This document shows positions 34,833 through 45,410 of a DNA stretch of 64,000 nucleotides, one piece after another. Source of the DNA: Sulfitobacter dubius (GTDB lineage Bacteria; Pseudomonadota; Alphaproteobacteria; Rhodobacterales; Rhodobacteraceae); contig NZ_FOPG01000001.1 in assembly GCF_900113435.1 (NCBI RefSeq), forward strand, positions 1,054,001 to 1,118,000, given 5' to 3'. The position numbers and the translations under genes were made by a program. The notes under the pieces are model-generated. The model did no database searches and was not told the origin of the DNA. It saw only the letters and a list, made by a program, of their open reading frames with translations. Position 1 is the first letter of the stretch, and the number at the start of each line of letters is the position of its first letter.

Positions 34833-36995
34833 TCAGCCCTGCGCCTTAAGCTGCAAACGCCGCGCATGAAGCACCGGTTCGGTATAGCCAGAGGGCTGTT
34901 CGCGGCCCTTGAGGACCAGATCGCAAGCCGCCTGAAAGGCCACCCCGTCAAAGCCCGGCGCCATGGGACGGTAGCTTGGATCATCGGCATTTTGCCGATC
35001 CACCACGGCTGCCATTTTTTTAAGCGCTGCCTCGACTTCCTCGCGACTGATGACACCGTGATGCAACCAGTTGGCCAAGGCTTGGGCGGAGATACGGCAA
35101 GTTGCGCGGTCCTCCATTAGCCCTACATCGTTGATGTCAGGCACTTTAGAACAGCCAACCCCATGATCGATCCACCGAACCACATAGCCCAGAATGCCCT
35201 GCGCATTGTTCTCAATCTCGCGGGTGATTTCTTCGGTGCTGAGGTTGCGGCCTTCTATCATAGGGATGGTTAACAGCGCGTCGAGTGTCCCACGCGCGCC
35301 GCCCTTTTTGATTTCTTCCTGCCGCGCGAGAACATTAACCTTGTGGTAATGCGTGGCGTGCAACGTAGCAGCAGTCGGCGATGGCACCCAAGCGCAGTTT
35401 GCGCCCGACTGCGGATGGCCTATCTTGGCCTCCAACATCTCGGCCATCCGGTCGGGCATGGCCCACATGCCCTTGCCGATCTGCGCGCGCCCCTGAAGGC
35501 CACAGGCCAGGCCAATATCAACGTTGCGATCCTCATATGCGCCGATCCAAGCGCTGTTCTTCATCTCGCCCTTGGGCACCATCGGCCCGGCCTCCATGCT
35601 GGTGTGAATCTCATCGCCTGTGCGGTCAAGGAAACCGGTGTTGATGAAAGCCACGCGATGTTTCGCGGCGCGGATACATTCCGCGAGGTTGGCACTGGTC
35701 CGGCGCTCCTCATCCATAATGCCGAGCTTCACGGTATATTGCGGCAGGCCGAGCGTCTTCTCCACATGGGTGAAAATCTCATCGGCAAAGGCGACCTCTT
35801 CCGGCCCGTGCATCTTGGGCTTCACCACATAAACGCTGCCGGTGACAGAGTTGCCGCCCGCGCGTTTGAGGTCGTGGATCGCGATCAACGTCGTCACTAT
35901 CGCGTCCATCAGCCCTTCGCCGACCTCACGGCCCTCACGGTCATGCACGGCAGGGTTCGTCATCAGGTGGCCCACATTGCGCACCAACATAAGCGAGCGG
36001 CCTTTCAGCGTGACCTCACCTGAACCATCGGGCGCGGTGTAGCGACGGTCTTCGGCCATACGCCGAGTAACGGTCTCGCCGCCCTTTTCAAATGTTTCCG
36101 ACAGGTCGCCTTTCATCAGGCCCAACCAGTTGCCATAGGCCAGCACTTTGTCCTCGGCATCCACCGCCGCGACACTGTCTTCGCAGTCCATAATGGTTGA
36201 AAGCGCGGATTCGATGATCACATCGGCGACGCTGGCGGGATCGTCTTTGCCAATCGCGTGGTCCGGGTCGATCTTGATCTCAATATGCAGCCCGTTGTTG
36301 CGCAAAAGGATCGCATCGGGCGCTTCGGCGGCACCCCGGTAACCCGTAAATTGCGCTGGATCAGCCAAGCCGCACGGCGCGGCGTCATGCGACATCACAC
36401 CTTCGAGATGCCCGTCCACCACGCGGTAGCCGGCCAAATCTGCATGACTGCCAGCAGAAAGCGGCGCTGCATCATCCAAAAACGCTTTGGCACGCTCCAC
36501 CACCCGCGCACCGCGCTCGGCGTCATACCCCCTGCCGCGTGGCAGATCGCCCAGCGCGTCGGTACCATAGAATGCATCATAAAGACTGCCCCAGCGCGCG
36601 TTGGCAGCGTTCAGCGCAAAGCGTGCGTTGGTGATGGGCACCACAAGCTGCGGCCCCGGCACGTGAGCAATCTCAGGGTCTACATTTTGGGTTTCAATCT
36701 CAAATTCCTCGCCTTCGGGGAGGAGATAGCCAATCTCGCGCAAGAAAGCTGTATAGCTTTCTGCATCATGCGGTTGACCTGCGCGGTCCCGATGCCATTC
36801 GTCAATCTGCGCCTGTAGGGCCGCACGCTTTTCCAGCAAAGCGCGGTTCTTGGGTCCAAGATTATGTACCAGATCAGAGAAACCAACCCAAAAGGCTTCT
36901 GCAGTCACGCCCGTCCCCGGCAGCGCCGATGCTTCAATGAATTCAACCAGTGCGGGGTCTACCTGCAAACCGTTCTTATCAATCTTGCCCGTCAT
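34833..36995 (-). CDS. glcB: Malate synthase G
   Basis: The enzyme condenses glyoxylate with acetyl-CoA to malate, in the glyoxylate shunt or glycolate use. The 720-residue length fits the G isoform rather than the shorter A isoform. Characteristic segments include the N-terminal [23 protein letters not shown], the central [40 protein letters not shown], and the catalytic region [15 protein letters not shown] and [15 protein letters not shown]-terminal [12 protein letters not shown] matches the end domain. A phosphoglycolate phosphatase at 5857-6531 could feed this route but is far away. Confidence 0.95.
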   Translation of the reverse strand: MTGKIDKNGLQVDPALVEFIEASALPGTGVTAEAFWVGFSDLVHNLGPKNRALLEKRAALQAQIDEWHRDRAGQPHDAESYTAFLREIGYLLPEGEEFEIETQNVDPEIAHVPGPQLVVPITNARFALNAANARWGSLYDAFYGTDALGDLPRGRGYDAERGARVVERAKAFLDDAAPLSAGSHADLAGYRVVDGHLEGVMSHDAAPCGLADPAQFTGYRGAAEAPDAILLRNNGLHIEIKIDPDHAIGKDDPASVADVIIESALSTIMDCEDSVAAVDAEDKVLAYGNWLGLMKGDLSETFEKGGETVTRRMAEDRRYTAPDGSGEVTLKGRSLMLVRNVGHLMTNPAVHDREGREVGEGLMDAIVTTLIAIHDLKRAGGNSVTGSVYVVKPKMHGPEEVAFADEIFTHVEKTLGLPQYTVKLGIMDEERRTSANLAECIRAAKHRVAFINTGFLDRTGDEIHTSMEAGPMVPKGEMKNSAWIGAYEDRNVDIGLACGLQGRAQIGKGMWAMPDRMAEMLEAKIGHPQSGANCAWVPSPTAATLHATHYHKVNVLARQEEIKKGGARGTLDALLTIPMIEGRNLSTEEITREIENNAQGILGYVVRWIDHGVGCSKVPDINDVGLMEDRATCRISAQALANWLHHGVISREEVEAALKKMAAVVDRQNADDPSYRPMAPGFDGVAFQAACDLVLKGREQPSGYTEPVLHARRLQLKAQG

Positions 36996-37080
36996 TCTCC
37001 GCCCTCTCCCGCGCTGAATATCATTCGAAGATGTCTAGCAGAAAGGCAAAGCGGCGCAAGCGCGGGAACAATAGCAGGAT

Positions 37081-37311
37081 CTAGCGCTGGCCCTCAGGTG
37101 GTTGCGGTTTGGCGATCACGGGCTCAGCCTGCGCCGGGCCATCCACGGGCTGCGCGTCGCCTTCGGGCGAAGGATCAGTCGCTTGCAGCACCGCGTAGAC
37201 GATGCCAGCAATCATCAAAAGCGCCCCCGCAATAATGGCGGTTTTAATACCAATCAGAGCGTGGCGGTGACGTTTCTTCTGCGTTTCGGTATCGGTGTCG
37301 GGGGCGGACAT
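37081..37311 (-). CDS. Small single-pass membrane protein
   Basis: The 76-residue protein has a charged N-terminus (DTDTETQKKRHRHAL), one hydrophobic helix (about residues 20-42, GIKTAIIAGALLMIAGIVYAVL) and a Pro/Glu-rich tail that should face the periplasm. No family is recognised. It is small but has a plausible start and typical codon use. It is divergent from pepN, 102 bases away. Confidence 0.6.
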   Translation of the reverse strand: MSAPDTDTETQKKRHRHALIGIKTAIIAGALLMIAGIVYAVLQATDPSPEGDAQPVDGPAQAEPVIAKPQPPEGQR

Positions 37312-37413
37312 GGATATACCTCATTGCTCGAAGTTGGGCAGCTCGCCTTGCAGGCCGCCTTCTAGAGACATAACCTTTCCCAGACCGATTACGTTCCCGC
37401 TACTGGAGGCCCA

Positions 37414-39972
37414 ATGCGCGACGCCACCCCCCAAACAATCTATCTCAGCGACTATCAGCCGTTCGGCTTTCTTGTGGATGAGGTGGCCCTGACCTTTGAC
37501 CTCGATCCCCATAAGACGCGGGTCAAAAGCCGCATCGCCTTTCGCCGCAATCCGGCGGCCAAGGATGCGGAATTTTTCCTTCATGGTGAGCAACTAAAGC
37601 TCATATCCGCGCAGATTGACGGCAAACCGGTTACCCCAGAGGTGACGGACCGTGGCCTGACCTGCGCTGTACCCGACGCGCCCTTTATCTGGGAGGCTGA
37701 GGTTGAGATTGACCCTAAAGGCAACACCGCCCTCGAAGGGCTTTATATGTCGGGTGGCATGTATTGCACCCAATGCGAGGCCGAAGGCTTTCGCAAGATC
37801 ACCTATTACCCCGACCGCCCCGATGTGATGAGCATCTTTACCGTCACCATCAACGGACCGCATCCTGTCTTGCTGTCCAACGGCAACCCGGTGGCGCAGG
37901 GGCAAAACCACGCCGAATGGCACGACCCATGGCCCAAACCTGCGTATCTTTTCGCGCTGGTGGCGGGCGATTTGGTCGCCCATTCCGACCGCTTTACCAC
38001 CATGTCGGGCCGGGAAGTCGACCTGAACCTCTATGTGCGCCCCGGCGATGAGGGCAAATGCGCCTTTGGGATGGAGGCGCTGACGGCGTCGATGAAATGG
38101 GATGAAGAGGTCTATGGCCGGGAATACGATCTCGACATCTTCAACATCGTGGCGGTGGATGATTTCAACATGGGCGCGATGGAGAACAAGGGGCTGAACA
38201 TCTTCAACTCCGCTGCCGTTCTCGCCTCCCCCGAAACCTCCACGGATGATAATTTTGAGCGGATCGAGGCGATCATCGCCCATGAGTATTTCCACAACTG
38301 GACCGGCAACCGCATCACCTGCCGCGATTGGTTCCAGCTTTGTCTGAAGGAAGGGCTGACCGTCTACCGCGATAGCCAATTCACATCCGACATGCGCTCT
38401 CCGGCGGTAAAACGTATTGGCGATGTCATCGACCTGCGGGGCCGTCAATTCGCCGAAGATCAAGGCCCGTTGGCGCATCCGGTGCGGCCCGAAAGCTTTC
38501 AAGAGATCAACAACTTCTACACCGCCACCGTCTATGAGAAGGGCGCCGAGGTGATCGGGATGCTCAAGACCTTGGTGGGCGATGATGCCTATGCCAAGGC
38601 GCTGGACCTCTATTTCGAACGTCACGACGGCGACGCGGCGACGATCGAAGATTGGCTGAAGGTGTTCGAAGACACCACAGGCCGCGATCTGACCCAGTTC
38701 AAGCGCTGGTATGCGCAGGCGGGTACACCGCGCCTTGCGGTGACGGAGGCATGGGACGCAGGCAAGGGCATCTTTACCCTCACCTTCACACAGCACACGC
38801 CCCCCAGCGCGGCCACGCCGAACCCTGAGCCACAGGTCTTGCCCATCACAGTAGGTCTGATTGGCGCGGATGGTGCCGAGGTGGCCCCCTCCCGCGTGTT
38901 GGAGATGACCGAAGCCGAGCAGAGCTTTACCTTCGACGGACTTGATGCGCGTCCCGTGGCCTCCGTATTACGTGGCTTCTCAGCCCCGGTGGTGCTTGCA
39001 CATGACCTCTCGAAAGAAGAGCGTCTGCTTCTGCTGGCGCATGATCGCGATCCCTTTAACCGCTGGGAGGCCGGGCGCACTTTGGCGCGGCAATCTTTGC
39101 TGGCGACAATCACCGAAGGCAGCGCACCGGATGCTGAATGGCTTGCCGCACTTCAGGCTGTACTCGGGGATGAGACGCTAGAGCCCGCCTACCGTGCATT
39201 GATGCTGGGCCTGCCCAGCCATGCGGATTTGGCCAACACCCTCTATGACACGGGCAAAACCCCGGATCCGGCGGCGATCCATGAGGCGGTGGAGGCCACA
39301 CGCGACGCCATGGCGCAGGCTTTCGTCTCAACCCTGAGCGAGCTTTACGATCGGCATATCTTCGACGCCCCCTACCAGCCAAATGCCGCGCAATCCGGCA
39401 AACGCGCACTGACCAATGCGGCCCTCGCCCTGCTTACCCGTGTGCAGGGCCCGGAGCATGCGCAGGCGCAATACGATCAGGCCGACAATATGACCCAGCA
39501 ACTCAGCGCGCTGGCGGCCCTGCTGCGTGCGGGCCATGGCGACAAGGCGCTGGCCGAGTTTGAAGAGCAGTGGCGCGATGACCGTTTGGTGATGGACAAA
39601 TGGTTCGGGCTACAGGTTTCGCAGGCCGCGCCGGAGAAGGCCGCAGAGGTCGCGCAAAAGCTTACCCAGCACGCGGACTTCAACTGGAAGAACCCAAACC
39701 GCTTCCGCGCGGTCTTTGGCAGCCTTGCGATGCATCATGCGGGCTTCCACCATGAAAGCGGCAAGGGCTACGCGCTGCTAGCGGATTGGCTGATCAAACT
39801 CGACCCGGTGAACCCGCAGACCACGGCGCGGATGTGTTCGGCCTTCCAGACATGGCGGCGCTATGACGCGGCGCGGCAAGAGATGATCCAAACGCAATTG
39901 GACCGCATCCTCGCCAGCCCCGACCTCAGCCGGGACACGTCAGAGATGCTTAGCCGCATTCGCGGTGCCTGA
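37414..39972 (+). CDS. pepN: Aminopeptidase N (M1 family)
   Basis: The 852-residue zinc aminopeptidase removes N-terminal residues from peptides, a late step of protein turnover. The exopeptidase motif GAMEN is near residues 254-258 and the zinc site is HEYFHNW (H290, H294), with the third ligand Glu in the following ECLTV-like segment (LCLKEGLTVYRD). The length matches the Gram-negative PepN group. It is a cytoplasmic enzyme without signal peptide. A small membrane-protein gene overlaps its last bases. Confidence 0.95.
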   Translation: MRDATPQTIYLSDYQPFGFLVDEVALTFDLDPHKTRVKSRIAFRRNPAAKDAEFFLHGEQLKLISAQIDGKPVTPEVTDRGLTCAVPDAPFIWEAEVEIDPKGNTALEGLYMSGGMYCTQCEAEGFRKITYYPDRPDVMSIFTVTINGPHPVLLSNGNPVAQGQNHAEWHDPWPKPAYLFALVAGDLVAHSDRFTTMSGREVDLNLYVRPGDEGKCAFGMEALTASMKWDEEVYGREYDLDIFNIVAVDDFNMGAMENKGLNIFNSAAVLASPETSTDDNFERIEAIIAHEYFHNWTGNRITCRDWFQLCLKEGLTVYRDSQFTSDMRSPAVKRIGDVIDLRGRQFAEDQGPLAHPVRPESFQEINNFYTATVYEKGAEVIGMLKTLVGDDAYAKALDLYFERHDGDAATIEDWLKVFEDTTGRDLTQFKRWYAQAGTPRLAVTEAWDAGKGIFTLTFTQHTPPSAATPNPEPQVLPITVGLIGADGAEVAPSRVLEMTEAEQSFTFDGLDARPVASVLRGFSAPVVLAHDLSKEERLLLLAHDRDPFNRWEAGRTLARQSLLATITEGSAPDAEWLAALQAVLGDETLEPAYRALMLGLPSHADLANTLYDTGKTPDPAAIHEAVEATRDAMAQAFVSTLSELYDRHIFDAPYQPNAAQSGKRALTNAALALLTRVQGPEHAQAQYDQADNMTQQLSALAALLRAGHGDKALAEFEEQWRDDRLVMDKWFGLQVSQAAPEKAAEVAQKLTQHADFNWKNPNRFRAVFGSLAMHHAGFHHESGKGYALLADWLIKLDPVNPQTTARMCSAFQTWRRYDAARQEMIQTQLDRILASPDLSRDTSEMLSRIRGA

Positions 39973-40426
39973 CGCGGCACCCCAGACAGAAAGCATGGCG
40001 GCCTATACCTACCGCCGCCATGCTCGCAGCCGAACCGCATTGCTGGTGTTGCCCGCGATCTGGACGGCCCTCGGCGCGGGGTGGCTCTGGCTTGATGCTT
40101 CGGGCTGGCTTGTGGGGCTGCTGGGGCTCTTCACCCTGCCTGCGCTTTGGGAGCTTTTCACCAATCCGACCAGCGGCTTGACGCTCGACCACGACAATCT
40201 GTCATGGGTCACCGGCAAGCGCGACGCGAAAATTGCGCTGGTGCAGATCGACCACGTTCGGCTTGATACGCGGCTTGATATGTCGGTCCGGGCCACAGTC
40301 ATTCTAAAGACGGGCCGCAAGATCAAACTGCCTTTTGAGGCCACCCCACCGCACCGCGCATTGGAAGCCGCGCTACATGCGCGCGGCATCACCACAGAGC
40401 GGCATCACTTCACGCTGATCCAATGA
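39965..40426 (+). CDS. Hypothetical membrane protein (PH-like C-terminal part)
   Basis: The 153-residue protein has a hydrophobic pair of segments near the N-terminus (TALLVLPAIWTALGAGWLWL and WLVGLLGLFTLPALWELF), then a soluble domain of about 90 residues with short beta strands (SGLTLDHDNLSWVTGKRDAK; VRATVILKTGRKIKLPFE) that looks PH-like. No function is known. The start is uncertain: GTG 39965 overlaps the pepN stop by eight bases, while ATG 39995 is an alternative. Neither has a strong ribosome site. It converges with the transglycosylase gene. Confidence 0.6.
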   Translation: MPDAAPQTESMAAYTYRRHARSRTALLVLPAIWTALGAGWLWLDASGWLVGLLGLFTLPALWELFTNPTSGLTLDHDNLSWVTGKRDAKIALVQIDHVRLDTRLDMSVRATVILKTGRKIKLPFEATPPHRALEAALHARGITTERHHFTLIQ

Positions 40427-40427
40427 T

Positions 40428-41189
40428 CTATGGACGGCTGCGGGGCCGTGTCGCGTTCAATGGCTTGCAATAGGACTGCTGCCGCAGCCAGCGGGCCATA
40501 TCCTCGCGTTTGGAGGCGCTGCGCATTGGCCCCCAATCCGCCCCAACACCGCGTCTGCCGTTTCCGGCAATCACCCCATCGCGCGGTACGGTCGTCGCCA
40601 TGATCCGCACAGCACAGCTGAGGTTCGCGGCCCCATTCTTGAGCCCATCGCCGCTGCCGACGTTACACTTATAGCCGCGCGCCGTGCCCGGCAGGATTTG
40701 CAGCAGCCCATACCACCGACCGCCGCCACCCACGGCCCAAGACCGATAGGTGCTTTCATGTTTCGCCAGCGTCGACATAAAGCCGACCCAAAAGGCGCGC
40801 CGCTGGCTCTCGGGTGCCGTCGGATAGGCCGGGCACCATTCCGCCACATCGGCGGGCACCATATCCACCAAGGGCTTGCCATGAGACTTGAGCGCCGAGA
40901 TCGCCGCACGGGTCCAAAGCGAATGGCCCCGCATATGCTGCCAACGGGTGCGCGGCAGATCCCCCGGACGCGCGGGTGGGCGCAAGGACGTGGTGAAGGG
41001 CGCGGTCTCAAGCGCGGTCGGTTTTTCCTCAGACTCCACCGCGTCGGGGAAGGACAACGATGTCGCGGCGGTCTGCACCACGTCATCCACCGCCACCACC
41101 GGGGCGGGCTGTTTGGGAAGCTCGGCCAAAAGCGACGAAGGGCTCGCGCAGAGCAGCAGGGCAATCATGGCAGGTCTCATGCCGCGCAT
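40428..41189 (-). CDS. Lytic transglycosylase-like protein (SLT domain)
   Basis: The 253-residue protein has an N-terminal signal sequence (MRPAMIALLLCASPSSLLA), a spacer, then an SLT-like domain: the catalytic Glu in TLAKHESTYRSWAVGGGGRWYGLLQILPGTARGY, with paired cysteines later (CNVGSGDG, LSCAV). Such enzymes cleave peptidoglycan glycan strands with anhydro-muropeptide formation in the periplasm. I chose ATG 41189; an upstream frame to 41399 would put a cysteine-rich stretch ahead of the signal peptide. The end is two bases from the convergent gene. Confidence 0.78.
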   Translation of the reverse strand: MRGMRPAMIALLLCASPSSLLAELPKQPAPVVAVDDVVQTAATSLSFPDAVESEEKPTALETAPFTTSLRPPARPGDLPRTRWQHMRGHSLWTRAAISALKSHGKPLVDMVPADVAEWCPAYPTAPESQRRAFWVGFMSTLAKHESTYRSWAVGGGGRWYGLLQILPGTARGYKCNVGSGDGLKNGAANLSCAVRIMATTVPRDGVIAGNGRRGVGADWGPMRSASKREDMARWLRQQSYCKPLNATRPRSRP

Positions 41190-41422
41190 AAGACCGCCCC
41201 AAAGGACGCTTGGCAAGCGCAGCGGGCTGTTCAACTCGGCAGATTTCCTCTGATCAGGAAACAACGCCCCGCCCGGCTTTGCGATTGTCGCCTTCGGCTG
41301 CGTCCGCCCTGCCCCAACCCGCTGCAGAAATTTCCCGAAAGCTCCGCATGCCGGACACGGTTCCGCCCCATTGCCCCGCCACACATTAACCATCGACAAA
41401 TATCAGGCAGGACCGGCCCCAG

Positions 41423-42697
41423 ATGAAGAAACTCTCTAATATGATCCCGTCCGCTTTGCAGGGGTTCTTTGCGAAACCCGTCCCCTGCAATTCCGAAGTT
41501 GAGCCGCTGGAAATGCCGCTGTTACGCCGCCGTGCGCCGCGCGGTGCCTTGCTTCGGATCGCCTGCCCTGACCCCACCACCGAAGAGATGCACCGCGACC
41601 GTCATCAGTACCGCGCGCAGTGGCTGGTGCGTCAGGAACGTTGGGAGGAAATGGCCGCTCTCTTGCATGACGCCGACGAAAACCGCGAAATGACACCCGG
41701 CGGGATGCCGGTGGCCGAACTCATGGCCTTTGGCGCGCGGGCGGATGTGATTCTTGCCGCTGAACACGCGCTGTTCGATGGCAAACCCGCCAGTGATGCG
41801 CCGCTGATGGCCGGGATCGAGGCCTTGGAACATGTACTGGCCGACCATTCCAAAAGCCACGTGATCGCCGCAATTGTGGCCCAAGCGCATATGGACATCG
41901 GTTGGGCATGGCGCGGCACGGGGTGGGACGGCGATGTGCCCGCCCGCAACCGCACAGCCTTTGAGGCACATTTTGACCGCGCTGAGGAAATCCTCGTGCC
42001 ATTCGAAGAGGACACGGCGGGCTCGCCCCTGCTCGCGGCGACGCGCTGTGCCTTGCTTGGGGGATCAGGCGCTGACGCCCGCATGGTTGCTGACCGCTAT
42101 GAACGGCTCATCGACCTGAACCCGGAAAACCCGCGCCCTATGCGGGCCATGGGCAACCACCTCCTGCCGCGGTGGCATGGCTCATATGACCAATTGGAAC
42201 TCGAGGCCCGCCGCACCGCTGCGCGGACCGAAGAAACATGGGGCGCGGGCGGCTATACTTGGGTGCAATTCGACGCGATCAGCTGCGATGCGGGGGCCTG
42301 TGCCAACCTTGATCTGCCGTTCTTTATCGAAGGCTTGCGCGACATCCTTGAACGTCGACCCGACCCACACACCGCCAATCTACTGGCGTCCTATTGTGCC
42401 AGCGCCATTGGCCAAGCCGCCCCATCAGAGGATGCCGCCGGTGAAGTACGCGCAGAGATCGCCGATTGCGCGCGCTGGATCGTACGGGACCATATGACGG
42501 AACTGCACCCGCTGCTCTGGGCCCATGCTGCACGCGGCTTTGACAACAATCTCCGCGTCCGCTCCCCCAGCCGCTTTGCCGCATCGGGCCGTGAAGAGGC
42601 AATTCGCATCATTACCGGCCTGTTTCAGCGCGAGATTGAGGCAGGCAAAAGGGTCATTTTCACCGAAGGTCGCCGCCAGATTGCCCTGCCGGGCTAA
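41423..42697 (+). CDS. Conserved-type hypothetical protein, helical (about 424 residues)
   Basis: I do not recognise this 424-residue protein. It is soluble, mainly helical, with no signal peptide or membrane segment. Repeating amphipathic helices (QWLVRQERWEEMAALLHDA; RTAFEAHFDRAEEILVPFEED; RYERLIDLNPENPRPMRAMG) suggest a TPR-like or alpha-solenoid repeat. The basic start (LEMPLLRRRAPRGALLR) and the Trp-rich middle (GWAWRGTGWDGDVP; AGGYTWVQFD) are distinctive. Codon use is like the neighbours. It precedes gatB with a 71-base gap. Confidence 0.75.
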   Translation: MKKLSNMIPSALQGFFAKPVPCNSEVEPLEMPLLRRRAPRGALLRIACPDPTTEEMHRDRHQYRAQWLVRQERWEEMAALLHDADENREMTPGGMPVAELMAFGARADVILAAEHALFDGKPASDAPLMAGIEALEHVLADHSKSHVIAAIVAQAHMDIGWAWRGTGWDGDVPARNRTAFEAHFDRAEEILVPFEEDTAGSPLLAATRCALLGGSGADARMVADRYERLIDLNPENPRPMRAMGNHLLPRWHGSYDQLELEARRTAARTEETWGAGGYTWVQFDAISCDAGACANLDLPFFIEGLRDILERRPDPHTANLLASYCASAIGQAAPSEDAAGEVRAEIADCARWIVRDHMTELHPLLWAHAARGFDNNLRVRSPSRFAASGREEAIRIITGLFQREIEAGKRVIFTEGRRQIALPG

Positions 42698-42768
42698 GCC
42701 TGCCTCTTGAAGCGCGTGGTGCGCTCCAGTATGACCGGCCAAGTTCCAATTGACCGAAGGCGGCCGCG

Positions 42769-44373
42769 ATGCTTGATCTGAGTTACGACACCCCGAAACC
42801 GCGCGTGATTGCCGGTGCCAAACATGACTGGGAACTGGTCATCGGGATGGAGGTTCACGCGCAGGTCGCGTCAAACGCCAAGCTGTTCTCGGGCGCGTCG
42901 ACCCAATTCGGCGCCGAGCCGAACAGCAATGTCGCCTTCGTCGATGCCGCGATGCCCGGCATGCTGCCGGTGATCAACGAATATTGCGTCGAACAGGCGG
43001 TGCGCACCGGGCTAGGTCTCAAGGCCGAAATCAACCTGAAGTCCGCTTTCGACCGCAAGAACTACTTTTACCCCGACCTGCCACAGGGCTACCAGATCAG
43101 CCAGCTTTACGAGCCCATCGTGGGCGAAGGCGAAGTACTGGTGGAACTGGGCGACGGCACCGCGCGGCTCGTGCGGATCGAGCGCATCCATATGGAACAG
43201 GACGCGGGCAAATCGATCCACGACATGGACCCGAATATGTCCTTCGTGGACCTGAACCGCACCGGCGTCTGCCTGATGGAGATCGTCTCGCGCCCCGACA
43301 TTCGCGGCCCCGAAGAGGCCGCCGCCTACCTTGGCAAACTGCGGCAGATCCTGCGCTATCTGGGCACCTGCAACGGCGACATGCAGTCCGGCGCGATGCG
43401 TGCAGATGTGAACGTGTCGATCTGCCGCGTGGGCCAGTACGAGAAGTACCAAGAGACACAGGATTTCTCGCATCTGGGCACCCGCTGCGAGATCAAGAAC
43501 ATGAACTCCATGCGCTTTATCCAGCAGGCCATCGAAGTCGAAGCCAAGCGCCAGATTGCGATTGTCGAAGCTGGCGGCGAAGTGGTGCAGGAAACGCGCC
43601 TTTTCGACCCCGACAAGCAAGAGACACGCTCCATGCGTTCCAAAGAAGAAGCGCATGACTACCGCTACTTCCCCGACCCCGATCTGCTGCCGCTGGAGAT
43701 CGAGCAGGCCTGGGTGGATGAGATCGCCGCCAACCTGCCGGAACTGCCGGACCAGAAAAAAGCGCGGTTTATCGGTGACTTCGGGCTGAGCGACTATGAC
43801 GCTTCCGTTCTGACCGCTGACCTCGACAGCGCGGGCTATTTTGAGATGGTTGTGGCGGAAGTTGCAAATAACTTAGATAAACATGATGGCCACAAGAACT
43901 TTACAACCAATTCTAAGGAGCCGATTCCGTTTGACGTTCTCGTCTCGAGGGACTTGGGCAAGCTATCAGCAAACTGGGTCATCAACGAATTATTTGGGCG
44001 ATTGAAAAAAGAAGAGACGGCCATCAAGGATAGTCCTGTCGCTCCCGCTAGCCTCGCTAGCCTTGTAACGTTGATCAAAGCCGAAGTAATTTCCGGCAAG
44101 ATCGCCAAAGAAGTCTTTGAGATCACCTATACAACTGGCCGCGACCCAGCTGAGATTGTCGAGACCGAAGGCCTTAAGCAGGTCACAGACACGGGCGCGA
44201 TCGAGACCGCAGTGGATGAAATCATCGCCGCCAATCCCGATCAGGTCGCCAAGGCGCAGCAGAACCCAAAACTCGCGGGTTGGTTCGTCGGTCAGGTGAT
44301 GAAAGCCACGGGCGGCAAGGCCAACCCCAAGGCGGTCAACGAAATCGTGTCGCGCAAGCTCGCCCAGCAATGA
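42769..44373 (+). CDS. gatB: Asp-tRNA(Asn)/Glu-tRNA(Gln) amidotransferase subunit B, with an odd internal segment
   Basis: GatB with GatA and GatC turns Glu-tRNA(Gln) into Gln-tRNA(Gln). The 534-residue protein has the cradle domain signatures ([41 protein letters not shown]) and the C-terminal YqeY-like tail ([12 protein letters not shown]). It is about 30 residues longer than the usual GatB of about 500. The excess lies near residues 367-394 ([18 protein letters not shown]), in a stretch (43861-44160) with about 47% GC against roughly 60% or more around it and rarer codons. The frame is intact, so the protein is probably made. Its stop overlaps the thioesterase start. Confidence 0.93.
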   Translation: MLDLSYDTPKPRVIAGAKHDWELVIGMEVHAQVASNAKLFSGASTQFGAEPNSNVAFVDAAMPGMLPVINEYCVEQAVRTGLGLKAEINLKSAFDRKNYFYPDLPQGYQISQLYEPIVGEGEVLVELGDGTARLVRIERIHMEQDAGKSIHDMDPNMSFVDLNRTGVCLMEIVSRPDIRGPEEAAAYLGKLRQILRYLGTCNGDMQSGAMRADVNVSICRVGQYEKYQETQDFSHLGTRCEIKNMNSMRFIQQAIEVEAKRQIAIVEAGGEVVQETRLFDPDKQETRSMRSKEEAHDYRYFPDPDLLPLEIEQAWVDEIAANLPELPDQKKARFIGDFGLSDYDASVLTADLDSAGYFEMVVAEVANNLDKHDGHKNFTTNSKEPIPFDVLVSRDLGKLSANWVINELFGRLKKEETAIKDSPVAPASLASLVTLIKAEVISGKIAKEVFEITYTTGRDPAEIVETEGLKQVTDTGAIETAVDEIIAANPDQVAKAQQNPKLAGWFVGQVMKATGGKANPKAVNEIVSRKLAQQ

Positions 44374-44855
44374 GCGAGACCGCGGCCCCCTTCCGTTCGA
44401 GCGAGATGAAGGTTCTCCCCGAATGGATTGATTTCAATGGTCATTTGAACATGGCCTATTACAACGTCCTGTTCGATCAGGGCGTTGACCAAGCCTATGC
44501 CGAAATCGGTCTGGGGCCAGAATACCAGCGCACGGGCTGCACCACCTATGTGGCCGAATTCCACGTCTGCTACCTGCGCGAGTTGCATGAGGCTGACCGC
44601 GTCTACACCACCTTCCAATTGCTCGACCATGACGAGAAGCGGTTTCACAGCTTTCAGGAGCTGTGGCATGTCGACGGTTGGCTCGCTGCCACCGCCGAGG
44701 GGCTGACGCTGCATGTGGACCAGTCCGGCCCGCGTGTGGCCCCCATGCCGGACCATATCTTGACCCATCTTGACGCGATGCGCCGCAGCCATGCCAAATT
44801 GCCCAGACCGGCGCAGGCCGGTCGCCGCATCGGCATCCGCCGCAAATCCGTCTGA
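44370..44855 (+). CDS. Hotdog-fold thioesterase (4-hydroxybenzoyl-CoA type)
   Basis: The 161-residue protein has the 4HBT-type motif with catalytic Asp region [19 protein letters not shown] (about residues 19-37) and hydrophobic strands typical of the hotdog fold ([34 protein letters not shown]). It would hydrolyse an acyl-CoA ester; related betainyl- or carnitinyl-CoA thioesterases share this spacing, but the substrate is not set. ATG 44370 overlaps the gatB stop by four bases; an upstream frame is shadow. Confidence 0.85.
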   Translation: MSETAAPFRSSEMKVLPEWIDFNGHLNMAYYNVLFDQGVDQAYAEIGLGPEYQRTGCTTYVAEFHVCYLRELHEADRVYTTFQLLDHDEKRFHSFQELWHVDGWLAATAEGLTLHVDQSGPRVAPMPDHILTHLDAMRRSHAKLPRPAQAGRRIGIRRKSV

Positions 44856-44900
44856 AACTCACCTGACGCGGCTCATGTCGCCAACCCAGCCGAGGCCCCT

Positions 44901-45401
44901 ATGCGCTACGAATACAAGATCCTTCCCGCCCCCACCAAAGGGCAGAAAGCCAAAGGTCTGAAAGCCCCCGAAGCGCGCTTTGCCAATACGTTGGAAGAGT
45001 GTCTGAACGAACAGGCCGCCGAGGGCTGGGAGTACCAACGAGCTGAGACTTTGCCCTCGCAAGAACGGTCTGGCCTGACCTCAACGACGACAGAATGGCG
45101 CAATGTGCTGGTGTTCCGCCGCTTGGCAAACGCGGCCAGCCAGCCGGACGATACTGATCCGCTGCCGTCCCCCGCCGTTGCTGCAACACCTGCACTGGCC
45201 GCCACGATTGAAGGCGACGACACGGCGCTTCAGGCCGATGCACCCGCCTCCATCACGCCTGAGGATGGCGCACCGGTGAAAGAGGAACCCGCCGAAGTGG
45301 CGACACCTCCTGCCTTTCTTTCCGGCACCCCGGCAAAGGAAGGGTCGGAAGCATCTTCGCCGGAGAAAACCGACGAAGATGAGGACAAATCAAAGCCCTA
45401 A
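44901..45401 (+). CDS. DUF4177-like protein with acidic tail
   Basis: The 166-residue protein starts with MRYEYKILPAPTKGQKAKG, then LEECLNEQAAEGWEYQRAETLPS and WRNVLVFRR, the pattern of the small DUF4177 domain (about residues 1-75). The remaining half is a low-complexity tail rich in Ala, Pro, Glu and Asp, probably disordered. Function is unknown. The gene follows the thioesterase gene by 45 bases and converges on bolA. Confidence 0.65.
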   Translation: MRYEYKILPAPTKGQKAKGLKAPEARFANTLEECLNEQAAEGWEYQRAETLPSQERSGLTSTTTEWRNVLVFRRLANAASQPDDTDPLPSPAVAATPALAATIEGDDTALQADAPASITPEDGAPVKEEPAEVATPPAFLSGTPAKEGSEASSPEKTDEDEDKSKP

Positions 45402-45410
45402 ACGCGGGCC

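Noticed and set aside
43800..44200. A frameshift or pseudogene in gatB.
   Set aside because: The frame stays open across the AT-rich segment, and the conserved domains before and after it are intact, so it is reported as a mosaic segment instead.
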